Made by a program: the position numbers and the translations under genes
In this document: piece by piece, positions 11,092 to 20,014 of the stretch
Numbering within the stretch: position 1 is the stretch's first letter
Layout: each line of letters opens with the position of its first letter
NCBI GenBank assembly: GCA_013297925.1
Contig: JAAFJC010000005.1
Location: 36,210-100,209 of the forward strand
Reading direction: 5' to 3'
Origin: Comamonadaceae bacterium
Lineage (GTDB): Bacteria; Pseudomonadota; Gammaproteobacteria; Burkholderiales; Burkholderiaceae_C
Length of the DNA: 64,000 nucleotides
Notes under the pieces: generated by a model
What the model was told of the DNA's origin: nothing
The model's input: the letters and a program-made list of their open reading frames with translations, nothing else
Databases searched by the model: none

Positions 11092-12945
11092 CTCGTTTTG
11101 AATTTGTCCAGACTATGGGCTTGGCTGGCGTGCGTCATGGCTTTGCAAGCACAGGCTCAATTGATCAGTCTGCCGTCCTCTGGCATTGCACTTGCTCGCT
11201 TAGAAATTTTGGCTGATGCCGCGCCGGGCTTGACGCTTGAGCAGGTTCAATCCGGGCAGGGTGGACAATTCATGCCGCACACCAGCTTGCGAGTCTCAAA
11301 CACCACTTGGCATCGCGCCGTTTGGCTGCGCATCCATTTAGCGGCCTTGCCCTCAGCACTTTCGCCGCAAGCACCACCTGCACCGCCGGCTTTCGCCCCG
11401 GCAATCCTCGCGCTGCCAACGCCCTACTTAGACGCCGCCCGCCTTTATACGCCGGGAGCACAAAAGGATGCGCCTTGGTCGGTGCAACAAGCGGGGGATT
11501 TTTTGGAGCCGCATACTTGGGCTCAACGGGGCTTTCATCCCAAATTCAGCCTGCCACCCCTGAACGATCCGGCTTGGCAAGGCAGCCGTGAGCTCGTTGT
11601 GTATCTGCAGCTGGATCATTTTGCGCCCGTCTCCTTTGATGTGGAGCTGGCGAATGCCGCACAGGCGCTGGATCGGGATTTGCTCAGCTTACTGATCTAC
11701 AGCATAGGGCTGGGCATGATCTTGCTTGCCGCAATGCTCACCGCCTCCATGGCCTGGACGCATCGCGATCCGATCTATGCATGGTATTCCGTGTACGCGA
11801 TCTGTGCCGCGTTAGGCTGCGCTAGCCATGCGGGCATTGCGCAGAATGTGCTTTGGCCGGTGGGTGGTTATTGGCCAGGCACAGCAGCGCTGTGCTTCAT
11901 TTTGCTGTGTGCGCTGTGTCAAGTGCAGTTTTCTCTGGCTGTGAATTCTGAGCGGTTTGCGCGCCACGGCCTGCGCTATTTTGCGCATGCCATCAGCTTG
12001 CTCTGCCTCTTGCTGGCCATCTGCTTTGCGATTTTCACGGCGTATTGGCAAGCCTTTTACTTCGCCACATTGCCTTTGCTGGCATCTGCGATGGCCTTGT
12101 CAATTTGGTTGATCGTGATCGGATTGAAATCTGGCCATCGTCTGGCGGCAGCTTGGCTGGTGAGCTATGTGCCTTTGTTCCTCACCATCGTGGTGGCTTT
12201 GCTCGAAGGCATCGGCATCTTGCCCTCAGGTTATTGGCCCTACAACCTCGTGATTTATTTGGCCATTGTGGAAGTGCTCATCCTTGGCTTGGCCTTGCAG
12301 TGGTTTTCCAGTGAGCGGCATGGCGAGGTTGAGCGGCGCAAAGCTTTGGCCACGGTGGATCCGCTCACTGGCTTCGTTTCAGGCCAAGCTTTTGACAAGC
12401 AGCTTGCGCACGATTGGAATATCAGCCGCCGCCAAGGCAGGCCGCTGGCTGTGGCTTATGTGCAGTTGCAAACACGTGCCAACAGCGATCAGCATTTGCA
12501 GCAGCTGCTCACGCGCAGCGTGCGCATTCTGCGATCAGCCACCAGCGCGCAAGATGTGGTGGCGCGGCTGGATGGCAGCCTGCTGGCCGTGCTGATCCAC
12601 GATGTGCCAACAGGTGATGATCTCAATCAAAGGCTCTCGCGCATCGTGGCGCTCGGCTTGATGCCAGATGCCAGTGATCGCTTGGTGAGTGTGCTGCAGT
12701 ATCGCATCGTCGTCACCACCAATCGGCAATTCAATAAGCCTGTGCAAGAGCTTGATGCGCAAATGCGCGCCATGCTAGCCGAGCCCAGCGGCTGGGGCAG
12801 CAAGCCGATTCGCTACATCGATCACACACAGCAATCTCGCATCAATCCTTATGTGCTTGATAGCATCGCCCTCGAAGAGAAATGGGATGCTGCGTTTCAG
12901 CAAGAATCTCGCGGTGCAGCGCAAAACGACTCCTCGTTGCGATAA
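11092..12945 (+). CDS. 7TMR-DISM sensor protein with degenerate GGDEF domain (paralog 2)
   Basis: Same architecture as the upstream gene; VDPLTGFVSGQAF...ARLDGSLLAVLIHDV; C-term [16 protein letters not shown] shared; start uncertain (ORF from 11065). Confidence 0.8.
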   Translation, partial: LVLNLSRLWAWLACVMALQAQAQLISLPSSGIALARLEILADAAPGLTLEQVQSGQGGQFMPHTSLRVSNTTWHRAVWLRIHLAALPSALSPQAPPAPPAFAPAILALPTPYLDAARLYTPGAQKDAPWSVQQAGDFLEPHTWAQRGFHPKFSLPPLNDPAWQGSRELVVYLQLDHFAPVSFDVELANAAQALDRDLLSLLIYSIGLGMILLAAMLTASMAWTHRDPIYAWYSVYAICAALGCASHAGIAQNVLWPVGGYWPGTAALCFILLCALCQVQFSLAVNSERFARHGLRYFAHAISLLCLLLAICFAIFTAYWQAFYFATLPLLASAMALSIWLIVIGLKSGHRLAAAWLVSYVPLFLTIVVALLEGIGILPSGYWPYNLVIYLAIVEVLILGLALQWFSSERHGEVERRKALATVDPLTGFVSGQAFDKQLAHDWNISRRQGRPLAVAYVQLQTRANSDQHLQQLLTRSVRILRSATSAQDVVARLDGSLLAVLIHDVPTGDDLNQRLSRIVALGLMPDASDRLVSVLQYRIVVTTNRQFNKPVQELDAQMRAMLAEPSGWGSKPIRYIDHTQQSRINPYVLDSIALEEKWDAAFQQESRGAAQNDSSLR

Positions 12946-12957
12946 ACCGTTTCTCGC

Positions 12958-13338
12958 TCACCACTGGCCGGTTTCAACCGCGATGGCCACTTCGCAATCG
13001 CTGAAAATTTCCAGCTTCACAATCTTCACGCGCACGCCCAACACGCCGGGCAATTGCATCAATCGAGTTGCCACTTTGCCGATCAGGCTTTCCAGCAAAT
13101 TGATATGCCGCTCGGTGCATTCGTCGATGATGATTTGGCGCACTTTGCGGTAATCGAGCACATGGTTGATCTCATCGTCTTGCGGCGAGAGTGGCTGCGT
13201 GCCGAGGTTGAGCTCGGCATCGACTTGAATCGGCTGCGGCTTGATTTTTTCGCTCTCTAAGATGCCTAGATTCGCATCGAAGCGCAGGCCGGTGAGCTGG
13301 AGGATTTGCGTGCCGCGTGGGATATTGGTGTGAGGCAT
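12958..13338 (-). CDS. folB: Dihydroneopterin aldolase
   Basis: GLRFDANLGILESEKIKPQPIQVDAEL...VLDYRKVRQII. Confidence 0.85.
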   Translation of the reverse strand: MPHTNIPRGTQILQLTGLRFDANLGILESEKIKPQPIQVDAELNLGTQPLSPQDDEINHVLDYRKVRQIIIDECTERHINLLESLIGKVATRLMQLPGVLGVRVKIVKLEIFSDCEVAIAVETGQW

Positions 13339-13340
13339 GT

Positions 13341-14132
13341 TTACATGAGCGAAAAGTCGCGTTCAAATTTCATGAGATGCTGGCCGCCATCGACGAGCAG
13401 CGTCGTGCCGGTGATGGATTGGTTCGTCAGCGCAAAGAGCACAGCCGCGCACACATCTTCTGGCGTGGAGCTTCTACCCAGAGGTGAAAGCTTGTGCAGC
13501 GCTTGGAATTTTTCATCCGCGAGCATGTGGGAAGTCAGCGTCAAGCCCGGCGCAACGCCGACGACTCTCACTTGCGGCGCGAGGCCGATAGCAAGCATCG
13601 TATTCGCCGCCTCCAAAGCCGCTTTGGAGAGCGTGTAGCTCAAAAAATCAGGGTTTTGGTTCCAGAGCTTTTGATCGAGCATGTTGACGACTGCGCCGCT
13701 GCGGCCCAGCGCTTTCACATGCTCATGCAAGGCTTGCGCAAGCAAAATCGCCGCGCCCGTGTTGCTCGCCAAATGCTTTTGCATCGCCGCGTAGCTAAAA
13801 CTTTTCGGCTCATCGTGCTCAAAAAGTGCCGCGCTGTTGACCACGGCATCCAGCCGCCCCATCTGGGCGATCACCTGCGCTGCCAAGCTTTGAGTGGCGG
13901 CTTCATTGGCTAAATCTGCTTGGAATTTTTGATGATTTTGGCTGTTAGCCAGCATAGAAACTGCGCAAACAGCTACAGTTTCGATAGCATCCGCCTCTGA
14001 ATCTCTGTAATGCACAGCCACCCGCCAGCCCGCTTTTGCACAAGCCAGCGCGATCTCGCGGCCCAAGCGCTTGGCGGCACCTGTGACCAAAACGACAGGT
14101 GGTTCGACGCGAGAATCGTTAGAAATACTCAT
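13341..14132 (-). CDS. SDR oxidoreductase (pteridine/dihydromonapterin reductase-like)
   Basis: VLVTGAAKRLGREIALACAKAGWRVAVHYRDSE; adjacent to folB; a repeat copy sits in the coding region. Confidence 0.8.
   Translation of the reverse strand: MSISNDSRVEPPVVLVTGAAKRLGREIALACAKAGWRVAVHYRDSEADAIETVAVCAVSMLANSQNHQKFQADLANEAATQSLAAQVIAQMGRLDAVVNSAALFEHDEPKSFSYAAMQKHLASNTGAAILLAQALHEHVKALGRSGAVVNMLDQKLWNQNPDFLSYTLSKAALEAANTMLAIGLAPQVRVVGVAPGLTLTSHMLADEKFQALHKLSPLGRSSTPEDVCAAVLFALTNQSITGTTLLVDGGQHLMKFERDFSLM
13924..13988 (-). repeat. 65-bp palindromic repeat copy inside SDR gene
   Basis: Minus strand GCTATCGAAACTGTAGCTGTTTGCGCAGTTTCTATGCTGGCTAACAGCCAAAATCATCAAAAATTCC. Confidence 0.8.
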
Positions 14133-14134
14133 GT

Positions 14135-15250
14135 TTGCGAGACAATCTCTGGGTGACTAAAACATCTTCCAGTGTATCTGAGGCTTTAACCCAGCATATC
14201 GCCCAGCTGATCGCCAAAAACGGCGGCTGGCTGCCTTTTGATGATTTCATGCAAGCCGCTTTGTATGCGCCCGGCCTTGGCTACTACACCAATGGCCTGC
14301 CCAAGCTGGGCGATCAAGCCGGCAGCGATTTCATCACAGCGCCTGAGCTCTCACCACTGTTCGGCCAATGCCTTGCAGATCAAGCGGCGCAAGTCATGAA
14401 AGCCACAGGCACGAATGCGATTTACGAATTCGGCGCTGGCAGCGGTATCTTGGCGCTACAAATATGTGAGCATCTCACGCAGATTTCTTCCCAGCTGGAG
14501 CGGTATTTCATCATAGAAATCTCTTCTGAGCTACGTGCAAGGCAGCAGGAACGGTTGAAACACCTTGGCGATCAAGTGCAGTGGCTCGACGCTTGGCCAG
14601 AGCAAATGCAAGGCGTGGTGATCGGCAATGAGGTGCTGGATGCGATGCCAGTGAAGCTTCTAGCGCGCATCAAAGGGCAATGGCACGAGCGCGGTGCAAT
14701 TCTTGAAGATGGCGCGTTCCTTTGGCATGATCGTCCCACTCTGCTTCGCCCGCCGCTTGAGATCGCCGGCGATCACGATTACCTCACCGAAATTCACCCT
14801 CAGCAAGAGGCCTTCCTGCGCTCACTCGCTGATAGCCTCAAGCTCGGCGCGGCTTTTTTGATCGACTACGGTTTCCCCGAGGCCGAGTATTACCACCCCC
14901 AGCGCCACATGGGCACGGTGATGACGCATCAACGCCACAAGAGCGGCACTGATCCGCTGAGTGAAGTAGGCATGAAAGACATCACCGCTCATGTGAATTT
15001 CACGGCTTGCGCCCTCGCCGCGCAGGATGCTGGCCTCGATGTGCTCGGCTACGCCACCCAAGGCCGCTTTCTGCTGAACTGCAGCTTGCTCTCAAAAGCG
15101 GAGCAGCTCGCGCAGATTCCAAGCCAGCTGATAGCCAAATTGATCAATGAACACGAAATGGGCGAGCTCTTCAAAGTCTTGGCACTTGGCAAAGGTTTAG
15201 ACTTAGAGTTGATCGGCTTCACGCAAGGCGATCGCAGCCATACGCTTTGA
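14135..15250 (+). CDS. SAM-dependent methyltransferase, MidA/DUF185 family
   Basis: MQAALYAPGLGYYTNGLPKLGDQAGSDFITAPELSPLFGQCLADQ; EFGAGSGILALQI. Confidence 0.9.
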   Translation: MRDNLWVTKTSSSVSEALTQHIAQLIAKNGGWLPFDDFMQAALYAPGLGYYTNGLPKLGDQAGSDFITAPELSPLFGQCLADQAAQVMKATGTNAIYEFGAGSGILALQICEHLTQISSQLERYFIIEISSELRARQQERLKHLGDQVQWLDAWPEQMQGVVIGNEVLDAMPVKLLARIKGQWHERGAILEDGAFLWHDRPTLLRPPLEIAGDHDYLTEIHPQQEAFLRSLADSLKLGAAFLIDYGFPEAEYYHPQRHMGTVMTHQRHKSGTDPLSEVGMKDITAHVNFTACALAAQDAGLDVLGYATQGRFLLNCSLLSKAEQLAQIPSQLIAKLINEHEMGELFKVLALGKGLDLELIGFTQGDRSHTL

Positions 15251-15253
15251 ATC

Positions 15254-15637
15254 ATGACGACCACTTATCGCAACCAATCCGTCGAACACACCGAGCGCCC
15301 TTGGGGCTGGTATGAATCCATCGATGAAGCCTCGGGCTTAAAAGTCAAGCGCATCAGCGTGCATCCTGGCAAACAGCTCAGCCTGCAAAAACACGCCCGG
15401 CGCGCCGAGCATTGGGTGGTGGTGCGAGGCACGGCTGTTGTCACGCTCGGCCAGCCTGATGGCAGCCTCAAAGAAATCACGCTGCAACTCGGCCAACATT
15501 GCGACATCGCCATCGGCCAAATCCATCGCTTGGCCAATCGCACGGCAGAGCCGGTCGAGATCGTGGAAGTGCAACTAGGCAGCTATCTCGGCGAGGATGA
15601 CATCACCCGCCTACAAGACGATTTTGGCAGGGCATAA
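15254..15637 (+). CDS. Cupin, mannose-6-phosphate isomerase type II C-terminal domain-like
   Basis: ERPWGWYESIDEASGLKVKRISVHPGKQLSLQKHARRAEHWVVVRGTAVVTLG. Confidence 0.9.
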   Translation: MTTTYRNQSVEHTERPWGWYESIDEASGLKVKRISVHPGKQLSLQKHARRAEHWVVVRGTAVVTLGQPDGSLKEITLQLGQHCDIAIGQIHRLANRTAEPVEIVEVQLGSYLGEDDITRLQDDFGRA

Positions 15638-15645
15638 ACCTTCTC

Positions 15646-15837
15646 ATGCGCTGGCTGCTCATCACTGTCCTTGCCCTCTTCCTACTCAGCTGGCTTGCCC
15701 CCTTCCTGCGCCGCTTCGGCTTTGGTAAGCTACCTGGTGATTTCACTTTCAAAATGCGTGGCCGCGACATCAACATCCCGCTGGGCTCCACCATCGTGCT
15801 GAGCTTGCTGTTTTCCTTCATCAGTTATGTGATTTAA
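15646..15837 (+). CDS. DUF2905 family small membrane protein
   Basis: 63 aa, FGKLPGDFTFKMRGRDINIPLGSTIVLSLLFS. Confidence 0.8.
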   Translation: MRWLLITVLALFLLSWLAPFLRRFGFGKLPGDFTFKMRGRDINIPLGSTIVLSLLFSFISYVI

Positions 15838-15841
15838 GTTT

Positions 15842-15867
15842 CCGTTCGGGCTGAGCTTGTCGAAGCC
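15842..15867 (+). repeat. Half-site of widespread GTTCGGGCTGAGCTTGTCGAAGC-type REP-like repeat
   Basis: ccgttcgggctgagcttgtcgaagcc. Confidence 0.6.
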
Positions 15868-15907
15868 TCACCATCAAACGCCTTCAAACTCCCCCTAGAA
15901 TCCCCTC

Positions 15908-16483
15908 ATGAGCATCAAATCAGACAAATGGATCCGCCAAATGGCGAAATCGCACGGCATGATCGAGCCCTTCGAGCCCGGCCAAGTCCGCCAATCGCCT
16001 GAGGGCCACAAACTCATCAGCTACGGCACCAGCAGCTACGGCTACGACATCCGCTGCGCCCCCGAATTTAAAGTGTTCACCAACATCCACAGCACCGTGG
16101 TTGACCCGAAAAACTTCGACGAAAAAAGCTTCGTCGATTTCCACGGCGACAGCTGCATCATCCCGCCCAACAGCTTCGCCTTAGCGCGCACCGTGGAATA
16201 CTTCCGCATCCCCCGCAACGTGCTCACCATCTGCCTGGGCAAAAGCACGTATGCCAGATGCGGCATCATCGTCAACGTCACCCCCTTCGAGCCCGAATGG
16301 GAAGGCTATGTGACCCTAGAGTTCAGCAACACCACCCCCCTACCCGCCAAAATCTACGCCGGCGAAGGCTGCGCCCAAGTGCTGTTCTTCGAAAGCGACA
16401 AAGACGACGTGTGTGAGACCAGCTACAAAGACCGTGGCGGAAAATACCAGGGGCAGCATGGGGTGACGTTGCCGAAGGCTTGA
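15908..16483 (+). CDS. dcd: dCTP deaminase
   Basis: [28 protein letters not shown]...[22 protein letters not shown]. Confidence 0.97.
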   Translation: MSIKSDKWIRQMAKSHGMIEPFEPGQVRQSPEGHKLISYGTSSYGYDIRCAPEFKVFTNIHSTVVDPKNFDEKSFVDFHGDSCIIPPNSFALARTVEYFRIPRNVLTICLGKSTYARCGIIVNVTPFEPEWEGYVTLEFSNTTPLPAKIYAGEGCAQVLFFESDKDDVCETSYKDRGGKYQGQHGVTLPKA

Positions 16484-16495
16484 GATCTAAAGCAA

Positions 16496-18253
16496 ATGCC
16501 ACCACGCATAACTCGCCTTAAGGTCACCAACTTCAAAGGGTTTAGCTCATATACAGTTGTCATCAAGGACATGAACGTACTTGTTGGCGCGAACAATGCT
16601 GGCAAATCTTCAATACTTGATGCCTTTCGTGCGTTATCAGGGGCTTTCCGATACGCACGAACTCGACTACCTGAGAGATTAAGAAATCACGATGGGCAAC
16701 TCATCTACGGCTACAAAATCCCTGAATCGAGTATCCCAGTCAATCCACAAAACCTCCAGACCGACTACTCTGATGCGCCTTCGGTTTTAGAGTTTTTTAT
16801 CGAGGGCGGAGAGATTATTCGTCTGTATTTATCCAAATCGCTTAGCCCCGTTCTATGTTTCGATTCACAAAGAAAAATCACCTCACTTATAAAACTTAAA
16901 GAATCTTTTCCTACGCTAATTGCAGTTGTACCAACTCTAGGCCCTTTCGAAGAGCAAGAAGAGTTACTTAATAAAGAGTATGTGGAGCGGTGGGCCTCCA
17001 CCAGACGAGGTCATCGACTTTTCAGGAATTATTGGTTAAATCAACCAGCTACTGTTTTTGAAGAATTTAAAGCTCGATTGGAAGCAACTTGGAATGGGAT
17101 GACCGTATTACGCCCCGAAGTAGATTTTTCAAGCAAAGATGTCCGCATGTTTGCCAAAGAAGGACGGATCGATCGAGAAGTTAGTTGGGCTGGTTTTGGC
17201 TTTCAAGTTTGGATGCAAATCTTGACTCACCTATTGAGTGCGCAAAGCGCATCAGTTTTGATAATTGATGAGCCAGAGGTCTATTTGCATCCAGATTTGC
17301 AACATAAACTCTTTGCACTATTAAGTGGCATGAATTGCCAAGTAATACTAGCAACTCACTCCATAGAGATTATTAACGATGCTGATGCAGACGATCTTGT
17401 AGTGATCAATAAATCTAATCGCCACGCTAAGCGCTTAGGTGATATTGACAGTATTCAAAATGTGATCCAAGGCCTTGGGTCTACTCAAAATATTGTTCTC
17501 TCGCGGTTGTCGGCAAGCAAGAGAATGTTGTTCTTCGAAGGACAAGATTTCCGTTTAGTTAGAAAAATTGCTGCGAAACTTGGGCTTCAAAACTTAAACG
17601 CTGCAAGCGATTTGCATGTCGTTCAAGTTGGCGGATTCACTCAAGCACATAAAGTTGAAAATGTATCGTGGACTTTCAAGCAAATTCTTCAGACAAACAT
17701 TGACGTAGCCGCACTATTCGATAAAGACTATCGCTGCAAAGAAGAAAACGACGTTTTTCTCACCAAACTACGTAACCACGTTCCATCAACTTTTCTTCTT
17801 GATCGTAAGGAAATCGAAAACTACCTTTTGGACATAGTTGCCATCGAAAAGGCAATTAATGATCGCCTTCGAGAGCGCGATCGTGAGCCTGTAGACGCCA
17901 CTTATGTCACAAGCTTGATTGAAGCAGTCACGGCATCATTCAAAAGCGAAGTTGGTGCTCAAGTTGCAGCTCACAAAAGTCGTTATCTGCAAAACTCTGG
18001 AACCAAAAACGACATATCAACCATTATTACCACTTCACTAAGTCAATTTGACAAAGACTGGACTGATATAAGCAATAGGTTGGCACTGATTCCCGGAAAA
18101 AGCGCGCTAGCTGAAATCAACAGAGCACTACAAAAAGATCTTCAAATTAACATCACCGAATCTGGCATCGTAAAGTATTTAACAGCAGCAAGCGTTGGGG
18201 AGCAGTTTGTCGCAATCTTGTCGGCACTTGACAAATTCTCAAAACCTTCATGA
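16496..18253 (+). CDS. OLD-like AAA ATPase with C-terminal TOPRIM-type domain
   Basis: Walker A GANNAGKSS, LIIDEPEVYLHPDLQHKLF, ATHSIEII, TOPRIM-like MLFFEGQDFRLVRKIA and ALFDKDYR; AT-richer than neighbours. Confidence 0.8.
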   Translation: MPPRITRLKVTNFKGFSSYTVVIKDMNVLVGANNAGKSSILDAFRALSGAFRYARTRLPERLRNHDGQLIYGYKIPESSIPVNPQNLQTDYSDAPSVLEFFIEGGEIIRLYLSKSLSPVLCFDSQRKITSLIKLKESFPTLIAVVPTLGPFEEQEELLNKEYVERWASTRRGHRLFRNYWLNQPATVFEEFKARLEATWNGMTVLRPEVDFSSKDVRMFAKEGRIDREVSWAGFGFQVWMQILTHLLSAQSASVLIIDEPEVYLHPDLQHKLFALLSGMNCQVILATHSIEIINDADADDLVVINKSNRHAKRLGDIDSIQNVIQGLGSTQNIVLSRLSASKRMLFFEGQDFRLVRKIAAKLGLQNLNAASDLHVVQVGGFTQAHKVENVSWTFKQILQTNIDVAALFDKDYRCKEENDVFLTKLRNHVPSTFLLDRKEIENYLLDIVAIEKAINDRLRERDREPVDATYVTSLIEAVTASFKSEVGAQVAAHKSRYLQNSGTKNDISTIITTSLSQFDKDWTDISNRLALIPGKSALAEINRALQKDLQINITESGIVKYLTAASVGEQFVAILSALDKFSKPS

Positions 18254-18330
18254 CTCCATTGATTTGAGGATTTCAACAGCTCGCAACCTATCGAACCAAG
18301 TTTTGCAGTGTTTCACCCAGCTCAAAATTG

Positions 18331-18639
18331 TTAGTGATAGTCAATCTCACGCTGATGCTTGATCGCCAAAACCGACACCACACCTTCAGGTCGGATTTCA
18401 AACAAAGCGATGTAGCCTGAGCTGCCTTGATCAATGATCAACTCGCGCAGTTGTACGCCATCTTGAAAGTCCGCTTTACGGCAGCTATGCGGGATGATTT
18501 CTAGTTTTTTAACAGCTTGATCAATCCGCTCCAAAGCGGCATCTGCATATTCTGGGGCTGCATCCATGAGAAATTCATGGAGTCGCTTGAGGTCTTCTAT
18601 TGCGTCCAGTTCATATTCAATTTGATAACGACGCATCAA
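18331..18639 (-). CDS. RelE/ParE-family toxin
   Basis: RYQIEYELDAIEDLKRLHEFL...CRKADFQDGVQLRELIIDQGSSGYIALFEI. Confidence 0.85.
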   Translation of the reverse strand: MMRRYQIEYELDAIEDLKRLHEFLMDAAPEYADAALERIDQAVKKLEIIPHSCRKADFQDGVQLRELIIDQGSSGYIALFEIRPEGVVSVLAIKHQREIDYH

Positions 18640-18935
18640 GCGCCTTTCAAATTTGCTTCAGCCTTGAGTGCTAGTTCGCGCTTTTTCTTTTCGGTCATAT
18701 CGCGCAGCATTTGCATCACTTCCTCATGAGAATAGGTTTTGCCACCGGCGTCGATTCGCTTGGAAGCAGCAATCGCTCTTGCGTAAAACGCTTCGTCTTC
18801 TTTGCGCCTTTGGGCTCTCTCCATCACGCTTTCTTCAATGAAGCTGGAGAGTGTTTCGTTCGGACGCAGTGCGGACTCAACGAAGGCGCGGTTTTCGGCG
18901 GTGGTGCGGACGACGGGGAATGTGGCGGCGGTCAT
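18636..18935 (-). CDS. Cognate antitoxin of the ParE-type toxin
   Basis: Overlaps toxin by 4 nt; RTTAENRAFVESALRPNETLSSFIEESVMERAQRR. Confidence 0.75.
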   Translation of the reverse strand: MTAATFPVVRTTAENRAFVESALRPNETLSSFIEESVMERAQRRKEDEAFYARAIAASKRIDAGGKTYSHEEVMQMLRDMTEKKKRELALKAEANLKGA

Positions 18936-18951
18936 TTTGGATTCCTAGCAA

Positions 18952-18973
18952 TTGCATTGCAATTGTAATGCAA
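18952..18973. promoter_or_regulatory. Probable TA autoregulatory operator
   Basis: Near-perfect palindrome TTGCATTGCAATTGTAATGCAA 16 bp upstream of antitoxin start. Confidence 0.6.
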
Positions 18974-18977
18974 CACC

Positions 18978-19925
18978 TCAAATCGAGGCAACTGCTAGCC
19001 TAGCAGCCGCCAAATCCCAGCCCGCCCAGCCGCAGCTTTTGAATAGGATGGGGCTGGTGCGTTTCGCGCTGGCCTCGCCGCGCACGATCTGGGCGAGGGT
19101 GGGGAACGTTGAAACATCTAAACCGGCTTGGATCAAGTCGCCAGCCTCATGCCCTGCGTCTGCGGTGTCGACCACGATCTGGCCTTGGGTCGCGAAGTGT
19201 TGGCAAAGCGCAGGGCTGAGCTCGACCATGCTGGGTTTGAACGCGCCCACTGCTGCGATGAAAGCATCGGGCCTTGGTAGCTCAGAGAGCACAATTCCAT
19301 TAGCGGGCGTGCACGTGACGACGAGCGGGCAATGGGCAAGCGCGACATTGGGCTCGTGCGTGATGCTGGCTTGCAGGCCGAGGCTTCTTGCATGCGCTGC
19401 AAGGCGCTCGCTGCTCTCAAGAGTGCGCGACGCGATGATGACTTCTTGGATACCCAAGCCCTGCGCAAAGGCTTCCAGATGCGCCCAGCCTTGCACACCT
19501 GCGCCGACGATGAGCAGCGGGCCAGAAGGGTTGGGCGCAAGCTTTTGAGCCGCGAGCAAGGAGACGGCGGCAGTGCGCCTTGCAGTGACGGTGGGGCCAT
19601 GAAGGATGGCGATGCGTTGGCCAGTTTTCACGTCGAAGACGATCACATCGCCTTGGATCGTGGGCAAGGCTTGCGCGGCGTTGGCAGGTGTGAGGCTGAT
19701 CAGCTTGGTGATGGCGATGCGCTCATCGCAGGCAGGCATCACAAAGAGCGAAGCGCCTGCGGCCAAGCTTTGCACAATGCGCTCAGGCACTTGCGCGCCA
19801 CCGCCCTCCAGCAGACAGGAGATTTCAGCAGCCAAAGCGCTGTAGGGCAGCTTGGCAGCAGTTTCAGAGGCATTCAGGATCATATTTAGACGAAAATAGG
19901 GCAATGACTGGTATAAAACCTGCAT
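18978..19925 (-). CDS. Ornithine cyclodeaminase/mu-crystallin family protein
   Basis: VFDVKTGQRIAILHGPTVTARRTAAVSLLAAQKLAP, LLIVGAGVQGWAHLEAF; true start probably downstream of ORF start. Confidence 0.85.
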   Translation of the reverse strand: MQVLYQSLPYFRLNMILNASETAAKLPYSALAAEISCLLEGGGAQVPERIVQSLAAGASLFVMPACDERIAITKLISLTPANAAQALPTIQGDVIVFDVKTGQRIAILHGPTVTARRTAAVSLLAAQKLAPNPSGPLLIVGAGVQGWAHLEAFAQGLGIQEVIIASRTLESSERLAAHARSLGLQASITHEPNVALAHCPLVVTCTPANGIVLSELPRPDAFIAAVGAFKPSMVELSPALCQHFATQGQIVVDTADAGHEAGDLIQAGLDVSTFPTLAQIVRGEASAKRTSPILFKSCGWAGWDLAAARLAVASI

Positions 19926-19930
19926 AGTAT

Positions 19931-19978
19931 GCTATGAAATCAAGAGCAATAAAATCATAGATTCTGTAGCGCGCAGCG
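19931..19978 (+). repeat. Degenerate copy of 65-bp palindromic repeat (intergenic)
   Basis: GCTATGAAATCAAGAGCA...AGATTCTGTAGCGCG resembles the rseB copy GCTATAAAAACAAGAGCA...AGATTCTATGCCGGCG. Confidence 0.45.
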
Positions 19979-20014
19979 CTCACCCTTGATCCGATCTTCT
20001 CAGAAAACACAACA

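Noticed and set aside
14505-14560. Tcatagaaatctcttctgagctacgtgcaagg in the MidA-like gene
   Set aside because: Encodes the conserved family segment YFIIEISSELRARQQERL, so not an insertion.
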